A stretch of 64,000 nucleotides of DNA. It comes from Pseudomonas sp. SG20056. GTDB lineage: Bacteria > Pseudomonadota > Gammaproteobacteria > Pseudomonadales > Pseudomonadaceae. The notes beneath the pieces were generated by a model. It was not told where the DNA came from and made no database searches. It saw only the letters and a list, made by a program, of their open reading frames with translations. The translations under genes and the position numbers were made by a program. Positions 1 through 6,981 of this stretch are shown here, one piece after another. Location: positions 992,001-1,056,000 of the forward strand of contig NZ_CP134499.1 in NCBI RefSeq assembly GCF_031764535.1. Reading direction: 5' to 3'. Within the stretch, counting starts at the first letter, position 1, and each line of letters starts with the position of its first letter.

Positions 1-546
1 GAAAGCCAGCCCATACCCTGCATGCTGCACGTGGAAAGACCAGGGCCAGAAAAAATCCTTGAAAACGTGCACATCGTTCGCCGCGATCCGGAAGGTGATC
101 AACTCTGGATTGGCTTCAGCGAGTTAGTGACTGATACCGACATCGCTGTCCGGTTGCCGGAGATACGGGATCGTCTCTATGAGGACATCTCGGATTGCTT
201 CGATTCTGCGCGCAGCAAGATCCTCGACGTCAAAGACGATGACTACCTGCTTCGCCATGACATCGACGAAATCCTCGATGGCAGCCGGCCCTTTGATGCC
301 CACCTTGATCGCTTCACTTTCGTCCTATTCGTAGGATATGACTCTCACCTGCTTACCGACCCTGAAACACCGGGGCACGAAGATGAATTGGAGCGGGAAA
401 CGGTAGCGCTATTTGAGCAATTCGCCGCCGACCTCATGGAGAATTCTCCGTTCGCGGATCTGTGCGTACACGTATTTCTCTACCCCGCTCCGAGCCTTGA
501 GCGGCTAACCAAATTGGTCGAGGAAAAAGTAAGGGCGGTGGTATGA
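1..546 (+). CDS. AbpA/HamA-like DUF1837 protein, 5' end outside the window
   Basis: The frame is open from base 1, so the N-terminus lies to the left; 181 codons are visible. The segment resembles the C-terminal domain shared by Anti-bacteriophage protein A and Hachiman HamA (DUF1837), which in characterised members is a nuclease held in check by its partner helicase. Its stop overlaps the start of the downstream helicase by 4 nt (ATGA), the usual arrangement of such pairs. Where I expect the strand carrying the nuclease ExK (family pattern roughly LWLGExK), the sequence reads LWIGFSEL, so the catalytic Glu and Lys may be missing; this alignment is from memory. The family call rests on the weak but consistent domain pattern plus the helicase partner. 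Confidence 0.7.
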   Translation, partial: ESQPIPCMLHVERPGPEKILENVHIVRRDPEGDQLWIGFSELVTDTDIAVRLPEIRDRLYEDISDCFDSARSKILDVKDDDYLLRHDIDEILDGSRPFDAHLDRFTFVLFVGYDSHLLTDPETPGHEDELERETVALFEQFAADLMENSPFADLCVHVFLYPAPSLERLTKLVEEKVRAVV

Positions 547-2726
547 CACAGGTGTATGAACAGGCGAAGCACAGCCTGCAGAGTGAGGATTTCTCGTCCT
601 TCAGGTACCTATCCGCGATCAACACGTTGCTGTCCAACCCTGTGTCGTACGACCTGGGCCGAGACTTAATCGTACGGGCCCTAGATGCGCGCGATCGTTT
701 CTCTGACCACATTATCCTCCTGAAAAATATGGTGAGAAAAGCAGGCCTGTTCCCATACCTGAAAAAGGAGTTCTCCGACCTTACGCCGGAAGAGCTGAGG
801 GTTCTGGATTTGTACCGTACGCCGTTCTCGAACAGTTACGTTTTTCACTCGATGCAATTCCACATATTCGATCTGCTCAAGGCTGGTCAGAATGTGGTGC
901 TCAGCGCGCCTACAAGCATGGGAAAAAGCGCCATCGTGGACTCGCTGCTTGGCCTGGGTGACATAAAGCGGCTCGTCTTGGTTGTTCCGACCGTGGCGCT
1001 TGCCGACGAAACGCGTCGCCGCTTGCAGGTGCGGTTCGGCGAGCGTTACCAGATCATTCACCACAGCTCGCAAGAGTGTCATTCCGATCGGGTCATCTAC
1101 GTCCTGACGCAGGAGCGGGTGAACGAGCGAGACGACATTGCCGATATCGACCTCTTCGTCATCGACGAGTTTTACAAGCTGGCATTCCGAGAACTCAAAA
1201 ACGGCAAAGTGGATTACAAGGACGAGCGAGTTATTGAGCTCAATATCGCGCTGAGCAAGCTGCTGAAAGTCTCCAAGCAGTTCTACCTGACCGGGCCGTT
1301 CGTCAACAGCATTCGCGGACTAGAAAAACTTGGCTACCCACACACTTTCATTTCCACCGACTTCAACACGGTCGCACTCGATGTCCAGACCTTTGGCATC
1401 AAAGCGAATGAGGATGAAGCGAAACTCAACGCGCTGGCGGAAATTGCGCGCGCATGTGTCGGCGCAACGATCATCTACTGCAAGTCGCCAACTGTGGCCG
1501 GGCTCGTTGCACGCGAGCTGATCAGGCTCGGACATGGCACGCCGACTGAGAGTCCTCATATCGATTGGGTGAGCAAAGAGTTCGATGCCGATTGGGACTA
1601 CACCATTGCCCTGAAGAACGGCATTGGGTTGCATTTTGGTGCGCTGCCGAGGGCCCTACAGCAATACACTGCCGACCAGTTCAATGCGGGAAACCTGCGC
1701 TTCTTACTCTGCACCTCCACTATCATCGAAGGCGTTAACACCGTCGCGAAGAATGTCGTGATTTACGATAACCGTGATGGTACTCGCAGTATCGACAAAT
1801 TCACCCACGGAAATATCAAGGGGCGCGCCGGGCGGATGGGCGTTCACTTCGTGGGAAAAATCTTCTGTCTGGAGGAAATTCCGGAGGACAATCTCAACCA
1901 AGAGGTGGAGATTCCGCTCGGTATTCAAGACGTCAAAACCCCGATCAACCTCCTAGCGAGCGTTCAGCCAGATCATCTGTCCGAGTTTTCACAGGATCGC
2001 TTCGATGAAGTTTTCACGAGTGATCGCGTCTCTATTGACCTCGTGAAGAAACACTCGTACTTCCGCGTTGAGCAGTTCGAAGAGCTGCAAAGCATGGTCG
2101 AGATGATGGACGACACCGAATTCGCCACTCTGGTGTTTCACTGGGCTCCTGCGACTAATTTCCTCAAGACCTTCGCGAAGATCATCGCCAGGCTGGTACC
2201 CCAAACGTTCACTCGCAACGGAGTCACGGTTAAACCAACGGACGTTATGGTCGCCAAGCTCGCTGGCTACCTCAACGCTTCGAGCTATTCGGACTACCTG
2301 AAAAGCCAGATTGATTACGCACGGAAATGGGTGGCTGAAGGGGAGAAGCGCACGCTTTCCGGCGCGCTCAACAATGATTTGAAGATCATTACCAATACCT
2401 TCGGTTACACGTTACCCAAGCTGCTCAGCTTGATGGAGGATGTCGTCAAGCGCCAAGCGCTGAAGCAAGGTATCCGCAGCAAGATCGATTACACGCACGT
2501 CAAAATGGCATTCGAAAGCTTCCATCTACCAGCAGGCGTCAATGCCCTGGAGGAGATCGGTATTCCCATTCAGACGTTACACCGTCTGGCAGACTTGCTG
2601 GAATTTCCCAATCAGGCTGATGTAGATCAGTTGGGCCAGTATCTTCGGGATACTCAGGAAGTCTGGAGTCGGTCGATTGGGTACGTGGATTTGACTTTCA
2701 TCAGGCGCGCGCTCGGTATTGGATGA
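543..2726 (+). CDS. AbpB/HamB-like superfamily 2 helicase
   Basis: A 727-residue SF2 DNA/RNA helicase. Visible motifs: Gln105 upstream of Walker A SAPTSMGKS (121-129), motif Ia LVVPTVALADE (about 146-156), DEFY Walker B (208-211), motif III-like LTGPF (249-253), motif IV TIIYCKSP (309-316), motif V TSTIIEGVNT (391-400) and motif VI KGRAGRMG (426-433). Its length is close to the roughly 730 residues I recall for E. coli AbpB (YfjK) and below many HamB proteins, so the pair is nearer AbpAB. It is translationally coupled to the DUF1837 gene. The family acts in phage defence, with the helicase sensing aberrant DNA and releasing the nuclease. The C-terminus may be frameshifted: a protein-like peptide continues in the +1 frame to 2802. 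Confidence 0.85.
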   Translation: MTQVYEQAKHSLQSEDFSSFRYLSAINTLLSNPVSYDLGRDLIVRALDARDRFSDHIILLKNMVRKAGLFPYLKKEFSDLTPEELRVLDLYRTPFSNSYVFHSMQFHIFDLLKAGQNVVLSAPTSMGKSAIVDSLLGLGDIKRLVLVVPTVALADETRRRLQVRFGERYQIIHHSSQECHSDRVIYVLTQERVNERDDIADIDLFVIDEFYKLAFRELKNGKVDYKDERVIELNIALSKLLKVSKQFYLTGPFVNSIRGLEKLGYPHTFISTDFNTVALDVQTFGIKANEDEAKLNALAEIARACVGATIIYCKSPTVAGLVARELIRLGHGTPTESPHIDWVSKEFDADWDYTIALKNGIGLHFGALPRALQQYTADQFNAGNLRFLLCTSTIIEGVNTVAKNVVIYDNRDGTRSIDKFTHGNIKGRAGRMGVHFVGKIFCLEEIPEDNLNQEVEIPLGIQDVKTPINLLASVQPDHLSEFSQDRFDEVFTSDRVSIDLVKKHSYFRVEQFEELQSMVEMMDDTEFATLVFHWAPATNFLKTFAKIIARLVPQTFTRNGVTVKPTDVMVAKLAGYLNASSYSDYLKSQIDYARKWVAEGEKRTLSGALNNDLKIITNTFGYTLPKLLSLMEDVVKRQALKQGIRSKIDYTHVKMAFESFHLPAGVNALEEIGIPIQTLHRLADLLEFPNQADVDQLGQYLRDTQEVWSRSIGYVDLTFIRRALGIG

Positions 2727-2990
2727 CATCAGCCCCGAATTCCAGCAATGGCTTGTTAGCCCTGAAGAAGCAGCCAGTAAATATAAGGGGGCTGATTAAT
2801 TTTCCGGCAGCCACCGCCCGCTTTTGGCCGGTTGCGGCTCATTGTCAGAGGCGGCAGTCGGCGATTAGCAGGTTTCGGGTGTCTACGATTGCTGTGATGT
2901 CGAAGAGACGCGAGCTTTTGCGATTAGCTACGAAGAGCGGCTAACGCGGAGTAAACTCGCCCCCATTACACAGAATGCTGCACACCCTCG
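2727..2990. other. Gap between convergent defence genes
   Basis: The first 76 bases read in the +1 frame as a plausible continuation of the helicase (SPEFQQWLVSPEEAASKYKG then stop). The rest shows no convincing gene, hairpin with T-run or repeat. A 73-codon frame beginning at 2723 has no protein-like character and is not called. Confidence 0.4.
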
Positions 2991-4727
2991 TCATTCCTCA
3001 CTCCACCACTTCTCCAGGCCCTGCTCTAGGCGCCATGCCTTTGCCAATCGCTCAAACAACTCCACCCTGCGGACTTTCAGTTCTGTGAGCGTCCACTGGG
3101 AATAGCTGCGCACCTCGTTGGTGAGGGTGAAAGCACAGGTATCACCGGATGCGAAGTACTTGGTCTTCTTCTTATCGAAGTCATAGTTTTGCGCTGCCGA
3201 GTTTTTACGCGAATTGAGCAGTACCAGGTTCGCTAGACTGTGCACCCAGGCCGCATGATCATCAGCATCGTGGAACCATTGCGCCCACTGCGACCCAGGC
3301 GCGATGGTTTGCGGACAGACGTGCTCAACCGAAATAACCGGATAGTCGTAGTTGGCCGAGCCATCGGTGGAAGCTTGTTCAAGACGAAGCAGGAGCGGTT
3401 TAACTACCTTAGAGACGAGGTACACATTCCCGTCCAGTGCATCAAAGAGCATCGCCGCTTCAGCCTGCTCAATATCCAATCCTGTGGAGCGTTCCCGATG
3501 GGTCAAACGAACTCTGGGCTCAGCCGGCGGGTCGAGATCGTCCAATACATCGGCATAGCGCGACATACGTGCGTTGACATCGGCGCGTGTCAAGAACAGA
3601 AAGTAGGCAAGCCTTTCGAGGTGGAATACAAATTCTGGAACGTCGATGTCAGCCCCACCATTGCTCTGGCGCAGGCAAAGCAGTAGAGGCGGTAACCAGT
3701 CCCGGTTGTCCAATCTCTCCAAGGAGCGCACCAGATCGGCTCCCTTGGCACCGAAACGCTTACGCAGTTTCTGGTCATCCATCGCCAACATCAGAGCGTC
3801 AGCATAGGGCTCCAAGACCGCATCAATGAATCCGACCGGATTATCGCGAAACACTGGGACATGAACAGGAAAGCCGCTTTCAAGCGCAGAGCGAGGTTTG
3901 TCACGCTCATAGATCATCCGGATGTGCGTGAACAAAGCACTGAACTTGTCGCGGCCGAGTGCTGTTTCAATCTCCTCCCAGCGTTGAGACAGAAACGACT
4001 CCTTATCGGCACCTGCTCGCTCAAGCAGGTCGGCTTTGAGGATATCTGTGGCCGAAAGATCGAGGCCGCGAGCATTCAAAACGGTAAAGATGCGCCGCGC
4101 GGCGGTATCAGAGGGAACTTCGACAACCACGAGATAACAGTTCTGCAGCAGGAAACGCAGCAACTCAGCGCGCCCCTCCTCACCCATAGCCTCTAACCGA
4201 TCACGGATGAGCTTTGCGTTTTCAACGATGCGTGCCTTTGCGTCTGTCAGACCATCCAAGGACGGCAGCTGGTCAGTCGCTCCACGTGTCTGAATGTGCT
4301 TTTCAAAAAAGCCCTGGTCCTTCTGCCGCAGCTGCAGACGCAAAGCCTCTGGGATACCTTCATCCTCATTAGCTACCTGTTTGATGTACCGCTCTCGCTG
4401 CGCTTTCTTCTCAGCGTCTGTCGTCAGGTCGCGAATGACACTGAACAAGATCGTCAGCGTGGTTAGGCGCTGCTGACCATCGACCACACGCGATGCAGGA
4501 CTTCCATGTGCCTTCACCAAAACAATGCTACCCAGGAAGTAAAAGCCGCCCGCCGCAGAATCTTGCGCCATGGCGTCCTTCAAGTCCGCCAGCAACTCCT
4601 CAGCCTGAGTCTTCTCCCATGCATAAGGGCGCTGATAAGCCGGGATAGTAAAGGCGTACTCTTTGGAAAAGGCTTCCGCGACTTTCTTGTGTGCGGCCTC
4701 AATTCGCAGCTGCGAAGCATCAAGCAT
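2991..4727 (-). CDS. DUF262-DUF1524 (GmrSD-like) protein
   Basis: A 578-residue single-chain protein. The N-terminal DUF262 (GmrS-like, ParB/Srx-fold NTPase) shows IPAYQRPYAW (28-37) and VDGQQRLTT (82-90). The C-terminal DUF1524 (GmrD-like HNH nuclease) shows EHVCPQ (468-473, the catalytic His at 469) followed by a conserved Asn/Leu stretch ANLVLLNSRKNSAAQN. In GmrSD and related type IV enzymes this pair restricts modified phage DNA, so a defence role is likely, but target specificity cannot be read. A strong AAGGAGG ribosome site precedes the ATG at 4727. It lies between the AbpAB-like pair and the island integrase, convergent with the former. Both domains keep their signature residues and the gene looks intact. 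Confidence 0.88.
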   Translation of the reverse strand: MLDASQLRIEAAHKKVAEAFSKEYAFTIPAYQRPYAWEKTQAEELLADLKDAMAQDSAAGGFYFLGSIVLVKAHGSPASRVVDGQQRLTTLTILFSVIRDLTTDAEKKAQRERYIKQVANEDEGIPEALRLQLRQKDQGFFEKHIQTRGATDQLPSLDGLTDAKARIVENAKLIRDRLEAMGEEGRAELLRFLLQNCYLVVVEVPSDTAARRIFTVLNARGLDLSATDILKADLLERAGADKESFLSQRWEEIETALGRDKFSALFTHIRMIYERDKPRSALESGFPVHVPVFRDNPVGFIDAVLEPYADALMLAMDDQKLRKRFGAKGADLVRSLERLDNRDWLPPLLLCLRQSNGGADIDVPEFVFHLERLAYFLFLTRADVNARMSRYADVLDDLDPPAEPRVRLTHRERSTGLDIEQAEAAMLFDALDGNVYLVSKVVKPLLLRLEQASTDGSANYDYPVISVEHVCPQTIAPGSQWAQWFHDADDHAAWVHSLANLVLLNSRKNSAAQNYDFDKKKTKYFASGDTCAFTLTNEVRSYSQWTLTELKVRRVELFERLAKAWRLEQGLEKWWSEE

Positions 4728-4749
4728 GGAACCTCCTTTTTGGTATTGG

Positions 4750-4890
4750 TCCGACGTGCCTTCGCTGGCACAGATGTTCCCCGCGGATGACTATCTGCTG
4801 TTTGTTGGTGGCAACGCCGCTGGAGTGATCGAGGTTCAAAAGGCAGACATTTCCTTGAGTAAAGTTGCTGAGCAGTCGGCCAGCAGGTAG
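4750..4890 (+). pseudogene. Remnant of type I restriction subunit HsdR, N-terminal nuclease region
   Basis: In the plus frame ending at the TAG 4888-4890, the peptide from about 4786 reads DDYLLFVGGNAAGVIEVQK then SKVAEQSAS. This matches the N-terminal pattern of HsdR subunits as I know it (ADYLLFV..KAVGVIEAK....L..V.EQS.RY), including the Asp and the E-x-(A/Q)-K of the nuclease core. Only about 35 codons remain, with no start of their own and no hsdM, hsdS or motor domain nearby, so it is a fossil left by an older insertion or replacement in the island. It begins immediately upstream of the DUF262 gene, on the opposite strand. Confidence 0.6.
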
Positions 4891-4976
4891 GCAAAATTCG
4901 CTAGCTGCCAGAGTGCCACAACCTGCAAAGATGCGCCAAAGGGAGCTCAGCAGTTCAAGGTTGCGGGCGCCTTATC

Positions 4977-5008
4977 AACTGTCCGCTATCGGCCGATAGC
5001 CGACAGTT
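4977..5008. repeat. 32-bp near-perfect palindrome at the 3' end of the integrase gene
   Basis: The left arm AACTGTCCGCTATCGG meets the right arm CCGATAGCCGACAGTT with one mismatched pair, centred at 4992/4993, 3 bp from the integrase stop. No T-run follows, so a classical intrinsic terminator is doubtful. It could be a hairpin that protects or ends the int transcript, or a protein site. Confidence 0.75.
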
Positions 5009-5010
5009 TG

Positions 5011-6258
5011 TCACCGTATCGAAACGACTTTTCTCTCCTTGGTTGCAGATACTGAAAGACTGCCGGTTGCAGCCCTCTGAATATGCTCACTCCACCAGGT
5101 CATCATCGGGCGTCTCCGCTCGATGTAGTCCGCACGGTTGTAGGCACTGCGCACTTCGTCCTTATCCACATGCGCCAGCGCTACTTCGATCAGCTCAGGC
5201 TCCCAGCCGTGCTCGTTGAGCGTTGTACTGGCCATTGATCGCATTCCGTGGCTGACCAGGCGTCCCTCAAAGCCCATTCGCTTTAGGGCCATGTTGGCCG
5301 TTTGGCTATTGCAGTGAGTGCGCGGATTGCGGTCAGCAGGGAACACGTATTCACGGTGCCCGCTATAGGGTTTGATCGCTTCAAGAATGGCCAATGCTTG
5401 ATCTGTAAGCGGCACCGTATGCGGGCGACGTTTTTTCATGCGCTCAGCCGGGATCGTCCAGATCCTTTTCTCGAAATCGATATCAGCCCAGCGAGTAGTG
5501 GCAGCCTCAACGGGGCGAGTCATCGTATGCAGTTGCCACTCGATCAGGCATCGAGTGGTTCTTTTTATGCTGGCGTTCGCGATTGCAACCATGAGCTCTT
5601 TGAGCTCATCGGGGTGTAAGGCCGGCATGTTCTTTTTCTTCGGCTTTTTGAACACGCTACCAATCCCGGTAAGTGGGTTGGCGGGTATCAGGCCTGAGTT
5701 GACCCCGTAGGTCATGATCTCGTTGAGTCGCTGTGTAAGGCGTTTGACGGTTTCCAGGCTGCCTTTAGTTTCGAGCGGCTTGAGAAGGCTGATGACCTTC
5801 GGCGCTGTTATGGACGCGATCGGTGTAACGCCCAAGTCGGGGAAGACGTGCAACGTAAGCGAGCGCCAAATGTCTTCGGCGTAGGCGGGGGTTACCGCAT
5901 CTTTTTTGAGCTCATACCAGGACGTCGCTACGTTCTGCAGCGTGTGTTCAGTTGCGGCCTTTTTGGCCTGTCGATCTGCGTCGCGTCTCTCTTTGGGATC
6001 AATGCCCTGTGCTACGAGCTCACGCGCTTCAATGGTCAGTTTGCGGGCTTGAGCAAGGCTTACTTCCGGGAAGGTGCCGAGCCCCATATTCAGTCGCTTC
6101 TTGGTGATGGGGTGGATGTAGTTGAAATTCCACAACCTTGATCCATTGATTCTCACTCGCATCTGTAGGCCGTTGCCGTCAGTCAGGGTGTAGTCCTTTT
6201 CTTTGGGCTTTGCGGCTTTGACCTTCAGGTCTGAAAGGCGCGTTGTTGCGGCACCCAT
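5011..6258 (-). CDS. P4-type tyrosine recombinase (genomic island integrase)
   Basis: A 415-residue site-specific recombinase. The N-terminal DUF4102-type arm domain (about 8-90) shows LTDGNGLQMRV and MGLGTFPEVSLAQARK; a core-binding domain follows (about 105-200). The catalytic domain carries Arg248 in TRPVEA, the HGMR box (His337, Arg340), His363 in ALAHVD and the nucleophile Tyr373 in AYNR. All five are present, so it should be active. It lies just inside the island, 185 bp from the 3' end of ssrA, and is read away from it. This is the usual geometry for an integrase that recognises the end of a tRNA or tmRNA gene. Short repeats upstream of the start may be its binding sites. Confidence 0.95.
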   Translation of the reverse strand: MGAATTRLSDLKVKAAKPKEKDYTLTDGNGLQMRVRINGSRLWNFNYIHPITKKRLNMGLGTFPEVSLAQARKLTIEARELVAQGIDPKERRDADRQAKKAATEHTLQNVATSWYELKKDAVTPAYAEDIWRSLTLHVFPDLGVTPIASITAPKVISLLKPLETKGSLETVKRLTQRLNEIMTYGVNSGLIPANPLTGIGSVFKKPKKKNMPALHPDELKELMVAIANASIKRTTRCLIEWQLHTMTRPVEAATTRWADIDFEKRIWTIPAERMKKRRPHTVPLTDQALAILEAIKPYSGHREYVFPADRNPRTHCNSQTANMALKRMGFEGRLVSHGMRSMASTTLNEHGWEPELIEVALAHVDKDEVRSAYNRADYIERRRPMMTWWSEHIQRAATGSLSVSATKERKVVSIR

Positions 6259-6279
6259 GGTGTACTCCAGTGCGATTTG

Positions 6280-6329
6280 TGTATTCCAAAAAATACCGGC
6301 TTAGGGCTTGGAATACAATTTGGAATACA
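6280..6329. repeat. Repeated TTGGAATACA boxes upstream of the integrase
   Basis: TTGGAATACA occurs at 6308-6317 and 6320-6329, as direct copies 12 bp apart, and its exact complement TGTATTCCAA occurs at 6280-6289. A weaker copy (TGTACTCCA) lies at 6261-6269, next to the int start. They sit between the int start and ssrA, fitting arm-type integrase sites or an operator for an excisionase or regulator. Confidence 0.6.
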
Positions 6330-6405
6330 CGAAGGCATGGATGCAGTCAGACGTCTTTGTACGTCTATGACGCTGAAGGTCCCGTATTTGCTGGGTTTCA
6401 GGCAC

Positions 6406-6431
6406 AAAAAAAGACGTCCGTGGACGTCTTT
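6406..6431 (-). terminator. Intrinsic terminator of ssrA
   Basis: On the minus strand the stem AAAGACGTCC / GGACGTCTTT is followed by a T-run (A-run at 6406-6412 on plus). It lies 12 bp beyond the tmRNA 3' end, and so probably in island-derived DNA. Confidence 0.8.
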
Positions 6432-6442
6432 AGATGTTGTAA

Positions 6443-6834
6443 TGGTGGAGCCGGGGGGATTTGAACCCCCGTCCGCCAGTTCTCCACTTTCGGTACTACA
6501 TGCTTAGCCGTGTCTATTGAGTTAATCCGCAGCCGCCCGACGGGCAGGGTGCTTTGGACGAGTTGTGTAAGTTTTAGCCGCTTTGTCCACAACGTACTAC
6601 GCGGCGATCCTGTTCTGCATGACAATCACTTCAGGTTTACAGGCATCCCCTAGTGATCGCTGGAGCCGAAGCTACCAGAAGGACTAGTCGCGCCGCTTAC
6701 GCAGCGAGAGCGTAGCCCTCGTAGTTTTCGTCATTGGCAACTATAGAAAGTTGCAACAGTGGATTTACGACTTCTGTTACCAAGTCGGCATGCACCTAGA
6801 GCTTCGCTACCGGCGTCGAATCCTAATCGGCCCC
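6443..6834 (-). ncRNA. ssrA: tmRNA (transfer-messenger RNA)
   Basis: The RNA is 392 nt. Its 5' end reads GGGGCCGATTAGGATTCGAC and its 3' end CCGGCTCCACCA; the first 7 bases pair with the acceptor strand (one G-U) and a T-arm is visible at the plus-strand complement TTTGAACCCCC. The tag frame at 6738-6697 encodes ANDENYEGYALAA followed by TAA. With SmpB (gene at 53716) it frees stalled ribosomes and marks the unfinished protein for proteolysis. The 3' end serves as the attachment site of the island to its left, so the last bases were probably regenerated by the insertion. Confidence 0.97.
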
Positions 6835-6981
6835 AAAGCTTTTGCTGCTGGTACTGGGACGCGAGTTTACGCCAAAGGTTCCACAGCGTCGACCCGACAA
6901 TTGCCTGGCGGACGCTGATTGGGCTTGCCGGCTATGATTGCATCCTGCACATTCGCTATGTCTTCTGGATGAGACCCTCGT

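Noticed and set aside
2723..2944. 73-codon frame directly after the helicase (ATGA overlap) as a third defence gene
   Set aside because: Residue composition is not protein-like, no ribosome site of its own, and a better explanation (helicase tail in the +1 frame) covers its start.
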